From Mycobacterium asiaticum (GTDB lineage: Bacteria > Actinomycetota > Actinomycetes > Mycobacteriales > Mycobacteriaceae): a stretch of 64,000 bases of DNA. The notes below the pieces were generated by a model that saw only the letters and a list, made by a program, of their open reading frames with translations, did not search any database and was not told the DNA's origin. The DNA is taken from positions 124,001-188,000 of the forward strand of contig NZ_LZLS01000003.1 in the NCBI RefSeq assembly GCF_001673365.1, written 5' to 3'. Shown piece after piece: positions 30,969 to 38,946 of this stretch (positions are counted from its first letter, which is position 1; each line of letters starts with the position of its first letter). The position numbers were made by a program, and so were the translations under genes.

Positions 30969-32348
30969 TTAAACGCGACTCGGTTCGGTCTCGGCCCGGG
31001 GCGGGGTCTCCACCGCGGTCATGGCGGCGGCAAGGCTGCTCCGGACAGATCGGGTGGTAGCTCGCATCGGCGTCACGGACCGGGCGAAGAAGACCGTATA
31101 GAAGGCGGTGCTGAAAACTATTGTCGCCCCGACGATGAGCGGTCCAAACAGCAACGGGTGGCGCGCCATCGGCTCGGCAAGATAACGGCAGCACAGCAAC
31201 AGCAGGGTTAGAAATGCCGTCCCCGAAGCTATCAACCCAATCTGCGACCACCTGCCGCCACGCAATGGTTCGCGCAGTGCCGCCTCCGCTGTCAGACACA
31301 ACGTCGCGCCTGCCACCAGGTCCACGCCGTAGTGGTAACCGAAGCCGAGCGTGGCTGCGATGGTGGCCATCAGCCAGATCGTGCCGCCCGCACGCAGCCA
31401 GCGAGGTCCGCCACGGGAGTGCAGGAAAACCGCCAGGGCCCATGCCGTGTGCATCGACGGCATGCAGTTGCGCGGTGTTCGGGCGTCGAAGGTCACGGGT
31501 CGCGGCGACAGATCAATCCGTGGCAGGGCGTGCGGCCAGTAGTTGCCGACCTCGAAGCCCTGACCCGCAGCACCGAAGGCGAATTCGGGCCCGACAAGGG
31601 GGAACAACACGTAGATAACGGGCCCGATCAGTCCGAGTAGCAGGAACGTCGGCACCAGGAAGTGTCGTGGCCAGCCGGCGGTGCGGACGTTGCGCAACTG
31701 ATAGATCGCGACCACCATGGCCGCCACGGGTAACTCGATGTACACCCAGTGCAGGGCTGCGGTGAACACCGGACCGCCTGCCTGCAAGAGCCTCCCGAAC
31801 AACCAGGATGGTTGTGCTAGTGCGTGATCGGCCAGTAGCGCATATTCGTCGAAGACCATTGGCCGAGTGATCGCCGTGATGCGCAGCCAGCTATCGCCGA
31901 CTTTGGTTGCGATAACCAGCAGCAGGCCGAAAGCGACTCCGCGAAAGTCAGCGGTAGGTTCGGCCTTGCACCAGCGTCGCAAGGCCACCAGAGCCAAGCC
32001 GGTAAGCACGATCAAGGGACCGTTACCCAGGGTCAGCACGCCGCCGCGCAGCATCCGCTCCGCAGCGAAAACAACGTCGAGAGCCGCAGCCACCGACAGG
32101 GCGACAAAGCGCCACCGATTGGACAGTCCGGCCATGGCCACGCCCAGTCCGACCCACGACACCGTGGCCGACTTCGGGGTAGCGACATAGTCGCTGATCA
32201 GGCTGTGCAACGGCCCCTGGAATCCGGCACCGCTCGCGGCGACCTGCAACCCCACCAGCAAAGCGGCGATCATCGCGACCGCGATCGCCGGCCACGTGCG
32301 GGCCAAATGGACGCGCACCTGTGCGGGCCTCACCTCGGGGATGAACAC
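30969..32348 (-). CDS. PAP2-superfamily integral membrane phosphatase or inositol-phosphorylceramide-synthase-like protein
   Basis: About 459 residues from a GTG at 32348, with roughly ten hydrophobic segments. The PAP2 core is present as RNCMPSMHTAWALA (motif 2 with its His) and GFGYHYGVDLVAG (motif 3 with His and Asp). The arrangement, with the catalytic motifs after many helices, resembles the PAP2_3 branch that moves phospho-headgroups between lipids. Substrate is unknown. The frame is open upstream to 32783, but that part overlaps the divergent amidohydrolase gene and looks non-coding. GTGs at 32333 and 32318 are alternative starts. Confidence 0.82.
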   Translation of the reverse strand: MFIPEVRPAQVRVHLARTWPAIAVAMIAALLVGLQVAASGAGFQGPLHSLISDYVATPKSATVSWVGLGVAMAGLSNRWRFVALSVAAALDVVFAAERMLRGGVLTLGNGPLIVLTGLALVALRRWCKAEPTADFRGVAFGLLLVIATKVGDSWLRITAITRPMVFDEYALLADHALAQPSWLFGRLLQAGGPVFTAALHWVYIELPVAAMVVAIYQLRNVRTAGWPRHFLVPTFLLLGLIGPVIYVLFPLVGPEFAFGAAGQGFEVGNYWPHALPRIDLSPRPVTFDARTPRNCMPSMHTAWALAVFLHSRGGPRWLRAGGTIWLMATIAATLGFGYHYGVDLVAGATLCLTAEAALREPLRGGRWSQIGLIASGTAFLTLLLLCCRYLAEPMARHPLLFGPLIVGATIVFSTAFYTVFFARSVTPMRATTRSVRSSLAAAMTAVETPPRAETEPSRV

Positions 32349-32434
32349 CCGCAGAATTCTAGGTGTCCGACTGACGTCAGTGGTATTAATCCCGCAGGAG
32401 TGCCACAAGTATCCGTCGAGGGCACGATGAACAG

Positions 32435-33700
32435 ATGAGCATCGCGTCAAGGCCCGCCCGTGCCGTCCTCGAACGCCTGCCCGACATCCGCTCGTGGCAG
32501 GAGGACCTGTACCGCGACATCCACCAGCACCCCGAACTGCCTCACCAGGAAACAAGAACCGCCGGGCTGGTCGCCGAGAAACTACGCGGTTCGGGGTACG
32601 AAGTTCATTCCGGCATTGGCGGCACCGGTGTTGTCGGACTATTCCAAAATAGCAGTGGCCCAACGGTTTTACTGCGTGCGGATATGGACGCGCTGCCCGT
32701 CGCGGAGGCCACCGGTCTCCCCTACGCCAGCGTTGTGAGTGCGACCGACAGCGCCGGCAACGAGGTGCCGGTGATGCACGCATGTGGTCACGACGTGCAC
32801 GTCACGTGTCTGCTGGGCGCGGCCGCGCTGCTCGCCGCAGGCACCGAACACTGGAATGGCACTGTAGTGGCGCTGTTTCAGCCGGCCGAGGAAGTTGGCG
32901 ATGGTGCGCGCGGCATGGTCGATGACGGGCTCAGCCAGGCCATACCCCCGGTCGACGTCGCATTTGCCCAGCATGTCCTTCCCGCGCCGGCCGGACTGGT
33001 CGGTACACACAGTGGCCCGGTGCTTTCGGCCGCCGACAGCATGCGGATCACGGTCTACGGCCGCGGCGCACACGGCTCGATGCCGCAGGCAGCCGTCGAT
33101 CCGGTGGTGCTGGGCGCGATGATCGTCCTACGACTGCAGACCATCGTTTCTCGCGAGGTTGCTCCGGCCGACACCGTCGTCCTGACCATTGGCAGCATCC
33201 AGGCCGGCAGCAAAAGCAATGTGATCGGCGACCGCGCCGTGCTGGAGCTGAACTTGCGCACCTACGACCAAGACGTGCGCCGCGCGGTGCTTGACGCGAT
33301 CCGCCGAATCGTCATCGCCGAGTGTCGGGCCTCGGATTCGCCGAAGGATCCGGAATTCGAGCTCTACGACAGTTTTCCGCTCACCGTCAATGACGACGAA
33401 GTCACCGAGCGGGTCAGTGCCGCATTCGCGGAATTCTTCGGTGAGCGCTATCGGCCGATGCCGGCCCAGTCGGCAAGTGAGGACTTCAGCGATATTCCCA
33501 ATGCGGTGGGCGCCCCCTACACCTACTGGGGCATCGGTGGAATCGACGAGGCGCGCTACCGCGAAGCTGCCGACGCCGGCCGCGTCGCCCGCGACATCCC
33601 CGTCAACCATTCGCCGACCTTCGCCCCGGTAATCCAGCCCACCCTCGACACCGGCACCGAGGCGCTCGTCGTTGCCGCACTGGCGTGGCTTGCCCGGTGA
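32435..33700 (+). CDS. M20-family amidohydrolase (hippurate or N-acyl-amino-acid hydrolase type)
   Basis: The 421-residue protein has the M20D arrangement: RDIHQHPELPHQETRTA at the N-terminus, LLRADMDALPVAEATG, the metal cysteine and histidine in MHACGHDVHVTCLLGA, the catalytic Glu pair in FQPAEEVGDGARGMVDDG, a dimerisation domain (GRGAHGSMPQAAVDPV), and late ASEDFSDI and NHSPTFAP with the last metal ligand. Such enzymes remove acyl groups from amino acids or amides. The exact substrate is unknown. The neighbouring PAP2 gene is divergent; the TRIC gene converges with abutting stops. Confidence 0.92.
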   Translation: MSIASRPARAVLERLPDIRSWQEDLYRDIHQHPELPHQETRTAGLVAEKLRGSGYEVHSGIGGTGVVGLFQNSSGPTVLLRADMDALPVAEATGLPYASVVSATDSAGNEVPVMHACGHDVHVTCLLGAAALLAAGTEHWNGTVVALFQPAEEVGDGARGMVDDGLSQAIPPVDVAFAQHVLPAPAGLVGTHSGPVLSAADSMRITVYGRGAHGSMPQAAVDPVVLGAMIVLRLQTIVSREVAPADTVVLTIGSIQAGSKSNVIGDRAVLELNLRTYDQDVRRAVLDAIRRIVIAECRASDSPKDPEFELYDSFPLTVNDDEVTERVSAAFAEFFGERYRPMPAQSASEDFSDIPNAVGAPYTYWGIGGIDEARYREAADAGRVARDIPVNHSPTFAPVIQPTLDTGTEALVVAALAWLAR

Positions 33701-34348
33701 CTACGACCCGTCGGGATCGCTTCCGTAGCCGCCTCGGGGGCTAGGTGCGTTGAGACCGAAGCGGACCCCGAGCATCCGGATGGCGAAGCAGACCGCGATA
33801 GCTAACAGCGCGGCCACCAGACCGTAGCGGCCGAGCTGCATCGCGGCGACGGTGATCGCGGCCGCAGCCAGGGCGGGGATGGCATACAGTTCGCTGCGCA
33901 ATACGGTAGGGATCTGGCGGACCAGGGTGTCGCGGATCGTTCCGCCCCCTACGGCAGTGACCACGCCAAGCAGCAGTGCGGGCCCGATCCCCAAACCGAA
34001 GACGGCGGCTTTGTTCGCGCCGATGACCGCGAACACGCTGAGCCCCAGGGCATCAAGCACAGTGATCGGCATCTCCAACCGGTCCAAGCGCTTGCTCAAA
34101 CCGAAGGCGATCAGGCCACCGGCAGCGGCGAGAGGAAAATAGCGCCAGTCGACGAACGTGGCAGGCGGGATGGCGCCGATTAGGACATCGCGGATGATCC
34201 CGCCGCCCAAAGCCGTGATCATGCCGAGGGTCACGACTCCCACGATGTCGAGTCGCGCGACGCGCACCGCGGTCAAAGCGCCGTTCAAGCCGAAGACGAA
34301 CGTGCCAGTCAAGTCCAGGACGAGCAATAGTTCCGTTTGGGCGCTCAC
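33701..34348 (-). CDS. UPF0126/TRIC-family membrane protein
   Basis: The 215-residue protein has seven predicted membrane helices and the internal duplication of the family, with glycine-rich repeats GGGIIRDVLIGAIPP and GGGTIRDTLVRQIPTVL in the two halves. Prokaryotic TRIC homologues form trimeric cation channels; earlier annotations call them UPF0126. The stop abuts that of the amidohydrolase gene, leaving no room for a separate terminator. Confidence 0.9.
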   Translation of the reverse strand: MSAQTELLLVLDLTGTFVFGLNGALTAVRVARLDIVGVVTLGMITALGGGIIRDVLIGAIPPATFVDWRYFPLAAAGGLIAFGLSKRLDRLEMPITVLDALGLSVFAVIGANKAAVFGLGIGPALLLGVVTAVGGGTIRDTLVRQIPTVLRSELYAIPALAAAAITVAAMQLGRYGLVAALLAIAVCFAIRMLGVRFGLNAPSPRGGYGSDPDGS

Positions 34349-34417
34349 CTACCGTACTTATCACGGCTCGTCCGTATGGCCGGCGCGTGATCACGAACAA
34401 TCAGAGAGAATCGCCTG

Positions 34418-34576
34418 ATGGCAACCGAACGCGAAAAGCCACCAGCGGCCGCGGCGAAGCAATCCCGCGCTCGGGTCACGCGAGAGGACCTGGAGCGGTT
34501 CGGCGACGAGGACCAGGTGCGCGAGGCGTGGGACGAGGGACGGCTCCGCGACGAGCAACCGCCGCATCACCGCTAG
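34418..34576 (+). CDS. Short charged hypothetical protein
   Basis: From the ATG at 34418, 52 residues are encoded, beginning MATEREKPPAAAAKQSRARV and ending in DEGRLRDEQPPHHR. Third codon positions are strongly G/C, as in real genes here. I remember similar small charged mycobacterial proteins without a function. It sits alone, divergent from the TRIC gene. Confidence 0.6.
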   Translation: MATEREKPPAAAAKQSRARVTREDLERFGDEDQVREAWDEGRLRDEQPPHHR

Positions 34577-34619
34577 TAAGTTCACCGGCCATCGTGCCGG
34601 ATCAACCCGGTGCGGATCT

Positions 34620-35736
34620 AAGCTGAGCGGCTTCTCACTCGGCGGCGGCGCCTTCGACCATCACAGCCAGCTGTTCCTGTGCCCGTGCGACGTGGACAAC
34701 AAGGAGTGGCCCGACGACGACGGTCTGCCCGCCGCCGAGACTCGACTCGACGAAACTCTCAGTGAGCCCGGCGATGTCCTGCACTATCTCTGTGATTACG
34801 GCGACAGCTGGGAGCTGACGCTGCGTCTGGAAGAAGTTCATTCCGCCGAGAGTGGTTGCCTCGCAGCGGTTGTCGTCGGCGGTTAGCGAGCCGCGCCGCC
34901 AGAAGACTGCGGGCATCTAGTAGATGCCCGCAGGCTCGCCGAGGTACTCGACGACCCCGCGCTGTTCGACCCGGAGCGGGTCAACAAGGGATTCAGCGAC
35001 GCGTACTTCGTGCTGCGCGAGGCAGGCATCGACGTGCGACTGGTCGATCTGGTTCATTGGCTCACGTACAGCCCGCACGGCGACGAACTGACGGGCGGCG
35101 CTCACGCTGACCGGTACGCGATCGCTGGACTCGGTTGTCCTTGCCGACAATCTGCGGGCGTATCAGTGGTTTCTGGATCGCGCCAACGACGGCGGAATTC
35201 CGTTGACAACGGCCGGATACCTCAAACCCGCTGATGTCAATGAAGCCTCGAAAGTGGTTCCGGCAATGAATGATTGGTTCGGCACACACAACCGTGAAGT
35301 CCACTGCTATCCGCTGCTGCGTTTCCGCGAAGGCGTGCAGGCGTTGGGACTGCTGCGTAAATACAAGGGCACGCTGTTGCTGACCAAGGCCGGCGAAGCG
35401 GCCCAACGTGACGCCGACAGACTGTCGGAACATATATCGCATCGCTTGATTCCCAAGTCCGACAAAACGTTCGACGCGCAAGCGACCCTGCTGATGCTGA
35501 CTTTTGCGGCTGCGTCGGCTGGTTCAACATTGCCGTTGGACAAGATTGCGGCGCTGTTGGCCGAGCTGGGCTGGCGCCATTCCGACGGTCGGACTCCCGC
35601 GGGATCGTCCCTCTACCATCTTCCCGTCAACGAAATTCTGATCAACGTGACCGACCAGCCCGTCACTCGGGCGCTCCGGGATATCGTGAGTCCGGCGGCA
35701 GCTGCATTGGCACGCAAGGCGCTGGGCGGAAACTGA
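34620..35736 (+). pseudogene. pRiA4b ORF-3 / IS1096 TnpR-passenger family, broken
   Basis: The plus strand reads a nearly continuous match to this family, but in two frames. Frame one gives GGGAFDHHSQLFLCPCDV, EPGDVLHYLCDYGDSWELTL and, after an in-frame TAG at 34884-34886, EDCGHLVDARRLAEVLDD and LVDLVHWLTYSPHGDEL. Near 35090 one base is lost and the sequence continues in another frame with VVLADNLRAYQWFLDR, PLTTAGYLKPADV and GLLRKYKGTLLLTKAGEAA to a normal stop at 35736. The N-terminus is missing. One nonsense codon and one frameshift make it a pseudogene. It marks the left part of the accessory region. Confidence 0.75.
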
Positions 35737-35885
35737 GACCTTCGCGCAAGAATTGCGCGCGTTTGCCCGTCGTGTTCAGCCCACCACCGCCGACTAGCAA
35801 CCAGGCGGCGAGGCTTTCGTGATTCAGGCGGCACGGACGTGCGCCATTGACTACGAGACACCCGTGCTCGCTGTTTGGGGTGGAG

Positions 35886-36272
35886 TCACCGTCCGGAAGC
35901 CAGTAGTCGCCTGGCCGACTCGACCAGGTGCTCCGCCGCGCGGTTCATCTTCTTCAACTCCGCTGAGGTCAGGTTCTGATGCGTATAGGCAGCCTTGTTC
36001 TTCATGTTCAACAGCGTGTTCAGGTGTCGTTCGGATCCGCTGCTCGCCCGGTTCGGCAGAGCGACGGCCTCGTTATGGTTGCCGGTGTTCGAGTACACAC
36101 CGAGGCGGACGCAGCAGATCACGTCCGAAGCGGCAATACCGGCGTCGACGTATAGATCGCCGGCGGCGTTGGGCATCTCCTCACCCAGATGATCAGCGGC
36201 GGCGAAGAACTCGTTCGCCTTGGACATGCGCCCCGCGGTGACCACGGCGTCGCAGTCGCGTTGTCCCGCCAT
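35886..36272 (-). CDS. HEPN-like hypothetical protein
   Basis: The 128-residue protein is mostly helical: SKANEFFAAADHLGEEM, DLYVDAGIAASDVICCVRLG, then LNTLLNMKNKAAYTHQNLTSAELKKMNRAAEHLVESARRLL. The overall pattern, including a small-residue helix followed by CxR-like and an NKAAYTH segment, resembles HEPN proteins that pair with minimal nucleotidyltransferases in toxin-antitoxin modules. The match is by pattern only. Its ATG overlaps the stop of the upstream nucleotidyltransferase-like remnant (TGATG), the usual coupling of such pairs. Confidence 0.55.
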   Translation of the reverse strand: MAGQRDCDAVVTAGRMSKANEFFAAADHLGEEMPNAAGDLYVDAGIAASDVICCVRLGVYSNTGNHNEAVALPNRASSGSERHLNTLLNMKNKAAYTHQNLTSAELKKMNRAAEHLVESARRLLASGR

Positions 36273-36540
36273 CAGGACCTACTCGCTGCCGGAGAATTCG
36301 GCCGCAACTGCGTGTTGAACCAGGCCCGTGTCCCAGCGACGGTCAGGCCCTGCTTGGCCACCTCACGAAGCAGGGGTTCACCGGCGGAGGCCGCGGCGGC
36401 GAGATCGTGTTCGGTGTACTCGATGACACGGGCGTCGTTGCCGGTCCACGCGGTGACCAGTCGCTTGTGAAGTGGCGGAAAATCCGGCGGTGGTGGTGGG
36501 CGAGCCGTGAAGACCTGGAAAGCGACCAGGAAGCCGAGTA
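36272..36540 (-). pseudogene. Nucleotidyltransferase C-terminal remnant, partner of the HEPN-like protein
   Basis: The minus strand ahead of the HEPN-like gene reads LHKRLVTAWTGNDARVIEYT, then DLAAAASAGEPLLREVAKQG and LTVAGTRAWFNTQL, and stops in a TGA that overlaps the next ATG. This resembles the C-terminus of minimal nucleotidyltransferases. The GSx10DxD catalytic part that should precede it is not there; the frame continues only into a Pro-rich stretch and has no convincing start. I read it as truncated. Confidence 0.4.
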
Positions 36541-37053
36541 AACACCCCGTGCGGTTACAGCGGGGCGGCCCTCCTACCGCGGCGCCACGGTGACGCCGCC
36601 GCTTTCATGGACGCGCCGCTGACGAGGTAATTCGGCGAGCAGGTCACGCGGACGGACCGACGGCTCGTAAAATCGCTCCTGATCACCGCGAATCTTGTTG
36701 TTAAATATCGCGATTGGCCAGCCAATGCGCCGGTGGACCCCAGCGGCGTAACCCCGAACGGTTCGGGCTCGAGGTGCTTGCGGGCCAGGCCGCCGAACAT
36801 CGTCCTGGTGGTCTGCTTGCGGTCCGACGCGGCCAGGTTCGTCCGGCGCCAATGAGCGCACCCGTAAATAGCGGTAACGCAGTTGCCCAGCTCAGCGCCC
36901 GTAACTGGCTGAAAGCCGACCGTGCTTAAGGTGCACAGACGCGCAGGTCGTTCAGCGTCGCGCATGACGTGTGGTCCCTGAGTGGTCCCAGTGCGACCCC
37001 GCTGCCTGAGGGAATCATCTCTAGCTGATATCAGTTAAAGCTGATAATATGCC
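36541..37053. other. Gene debris between HEPN-like locus and toxin-antitoxin pair
   Basis: The minus strand has two competing open frames here. One ends in RGDQERFYEPSVRPRDLLAE and a further 23 residues, which looks protein-like, but it has no clear start and I cannot name a family. The plus strand shows nothing convincing. I treat the stretch as decayed sequence between two accessory modules. Confidence 0.35.
37023..37050 (+). promoter_or_regulatory. Operator/promoter of the toxin-antitoxin pair
   Basis: AGCTGATA occurs twice, 16 bp apart (37023-37030 and 37039-37046). The first copy forms part of the palindrome CTGATATCAG (37025-37034). TAATAT at 37045-37050 fits a -10 box, which would put transcription start at or next to the GTG at 37054, a leaderless arrangement common in mycobacteria. 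Autorepression by the antitoxin is inferred. Confidence 0.55.
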
Positions 37054-37467
37054 GTGGTGCGGAAATGGGAGGTCGATCTGACCCTCATCGAAGCATGGAT
37101 CGACACCCTCGATGACGACGAATACGACAACGTGATTGCGGCTCTTGAGCAATTGGAGGAATACGGACCGGTCACGCGCCGACCGTTCGTAGACACCCTC
37201 GAAGGATCAGAGCACCCGAACATGAAGGAGCTTCGGCCCCGCGCCACGAAAGGCGGAGCGCACATACGAGTCCTCTTCGCCTTCGACATCCAATCTCGGG
37301 CGATCATGCTGGTCGCCGGAGACAAGGCAGGAAATTGGACGAAGTGGTACGCGACGAACATCCCCACCGCCGATCGCCTGTTCACCGAACACCAACAGAA
37401 GCTAATAAAAGAGGCTGAAGCGGCCAAAGCCGCCAAGCCGAAGACAAGAAAGGGGAAGAAACGATGA
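37054..37467 (+). CDS. RelE/HigB-type toxin (Gp49-like)
   Basis: The 137-residue protein starts at one of two tandem GTGs. The pattern AALEQLEEYGPVTRRPFVDT, MKELRP, GGAHIRVLFAFDIQSRAIML and GDKAGNWTKWY is that of phage-derived Gp49-like/HigB RNases, which cut mRNA on the ribosome. The conserved Arg in HIRVLF and the GDKxxxWxxWY segment are present. A Lys-rich tail follows. The stop overlaps the start of the HTH gene (ATGA), so toxin precedes antitoxin, as in higBA systems. It appears intact. Confidence 0.88.
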   Translation: MVRKWEVDLTLIEAWIDTLDDDEYDNVIAALEQLEEYGPVTRRPFVDTLEGSEHPNMKELRPRATKGGAHIRVLFAFDIQSRAIMLVAGDKAGNWTKWYATNIPTADRLFTEHQQKLIKEAEAAKAAKPKTRKGKKR

Positions 37468-37772
37468 CCTCGCTTGATGATCTTCGACGTCGCCGTCCGG
37501 GCAACCGTGTCCGCATTGACGCAATCAAGGACGAGATGGATCGGGAGGTTGCCCAGTACCGCCTCCGCGAGCTGCGCGAAGACGCTGGTTACACCCAGAC
37601 CTCCCTCGCAGCAGCCATCGGCGTCGGACAGAACCGCGTTTCCCAGATGGAGCACGGCAATCTGGGCACCAGCCGGGTCGACACCCTCCGCAAGTACGTT
37701 GAGGCGACCGGCGGTGAGCTAGAAGTTGCGGTGAAGCGCCCAGACGGGTCTCGCGTCTTACTGAGCCTCTGA
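37464..37772 (+). CDS. XRE-family HTH antitoxin (HigA-like)
   Basis: The 102-residue protein carries a Cro/C1 helix-turn-helix: YRLRELREDAGYTQTSLAAA, IGVGQNRVSQMEHGNLGTSR, then VDTLRKYVEATGGELEVAVK. It should neutralise the preceding toxin and bind the palindrome upstream of it. The start overlaps the toxin stop by four bases. Nothing is missing from the domain. Confidence 0.9.
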   Translation: MTSLDDLRRRRPGNRVRIDAIKDEMDREVAQYRLRELREDAGYTQTSLAAAIGVGQNRVSQMEHGNLGTSRVDTLRKYVEATGGELEVAVKRPDGSRVLLSL

Positions 37773-37795
37773 TATCGCCGGAACGGGCGGGATAT

Positions 37796-38623
37796 GTGAC
37801 AACACTGCAAAGCGCATTTATGAAGCTAGATCGCGCGAAAACGCACCGCGATGCCTTGCGTGCAGATGTCGAGGCGTTTCGCGCACGAGACCCTCATGAC
37901 TGGGAAATCCAGCAGTCGAGCTATCGCGACCCGAACGACCGCCTGACATTCAGCATTGTGGTCAAGGTAAAAGAAGAAAAGCCCGACCACTGGGGCGTTG
38001 TTGTCGGTGATGTGCTCACGAACTTGCGTGCTGCACTTGACCACGCAGTCTTTGGTCACGCGTCAGCGCGGGGCGCATTGACAGCGCGCCAAGAGAAAAA
38101 CATGTACTTCCCTATCATCACCGATTCGGCGAAATGGCAAGGAGTACAGGCTAATTTAGGCCCCTTGGTTGACCCCGGCGTCCTTGCCGTGATTGACCAG
38201 AGCCAGCCGTTCCATTTCCCCCTGCAGCAAGGCGGGCCAGACTGGCACCCGCTCGCTGTGCTAGACGGCCTTGTGAATCATGACAAACACCGCACCGTTC
38301 GGACCGTCTCTTACGTCAACGAAGACTTCACAATCGTTAACAGTGAGCTGCCGGTCGCCACTGTGAACGCCCAGCCCGTCGAGATGGACGACGGTGCAGT
38401 CGTCGCAACGGTAACCCTTGAGCTGCCACCGGCAACTCCCGTGCGAGTCTGCGATCCGAGATCGCATGACCTGCGGCCAGTGAATTTCCAGGTCGAAAAT
38501 GGCTACATCGAAAAGATCGAACTACCAAACGTGAGCAATACACGGCCGTTGCTCTTCGTGATGGACGCCGCGGTGGACGGCGTCGAAAAGGTGCTCAATG
38601 ATCTGCAAGCGGCCGGCTGCTAG
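37796..38623 (+). CDS. Hypothetical protein with LRAALDH...NHDKHR pattern
   Basis: The 275-residue protein starts at a GTG 23 bp after the antitoxin stop. It contains VVVGDVLTNLRAALDHAVFG at about residues 62-85 and LDGLVNHDKHRTVRTVSY at about 155-175. I recall this LRxALDH plus NHDKHR pairing in many uncharacterised proteins scattered in bacterial accessory regions; the first half is HEPN-like. There is no signal peptide or membrane helix. It may be a third gene of the toxin-antitoxin transcript or an independent accessory gene. No function is assigned. Confidence 0.75.
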   Translation: MTTLQSAFMKLDRAKTHRDALRADVEAFRARDPHDWEIQQSSYRDPNDRLTFSIVVKVKEEKPDHWGVVVGDVLTNLRAALDHAVFGHASARGALTARQEKNMYFPIITDSAKWQGVQANLGPLVDPGVLAVIDQSQPFHFPLQQGGPDWHPLAVLDGLVNHDKHRTVRTVSYVNEDFTIVNSELPVATVNAQPVEMDDGAVVATVTLELPPATPVRVCDPRSHDLRPVNFQVENGYIEKIELPNVSNTRPLLFVMDAAVDGVEKVLNDLQAAGC

Positions 38624-38663
38624 GTATCACCCGCTTGTTCACTTTCGACGCGAACACGACACC

Positions 38664-38945
38664 CTAGATATATCCCTCTACCAGGTTATTGCCTAGCGCG
38701 TCGCGTTCACTTTGCCGCGGGGTAGAGAATCCGATCTCGGCGGCTGATACGCAGGCAAGGCCGAGGGCATCCGAGGTTAGCGTGTCGACCTGGTCGACAT
38801 TGCCGGCTTCGGCGCCGTCCCGGACGCTCGCTTCACACCAGCACACCGGGCAGGTTGCACTGTCGTCGCCGCATGTTAGCTTTCCGGCGATCGACGTGTT
38901 GTTGAGGACGTCCGCGCAGACCGGGTAGAGATGCGGAGGGGCCAC
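38664..38945 (-). CDS. Small Cys-containing hypothetical protein
   Basis: From a GTG at 38945 the minus strand encodes 93 residues with VCADVLNNTSIAGKLTCGDD and TCPVCWCEASVRDG, giving a possible metal or disulphide cluster of C...C...CxxCxC, and an acidic end ERDALGNNLVEGYI. Codon third positions are mostly G/C, unlike the opposite strand, which supports coding. It is divergent from the endonuclease-domain gene and starts two bases from it. I know no family; it could still be a chance frame. Confidence 0.45.
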   Translation of the reverse strand: MAPPHLYPVCADVLNNTSIAGKLTCGDDSATCPVCWCEASVRDGAEAGNVDQVDTLTSDALGLACVSAAEIGFSTPRQSERDALGNNLVEGYI

Positions 38946-38946
38946 G

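Noticed and set aside
36555-36965. A 136-codon minus-strand frame between the HEPN-like locus and the toxin gene
   Set aside because: It competes with another frame over the same bases, lacks a start signal, and has no domain; kept only as gene debris.
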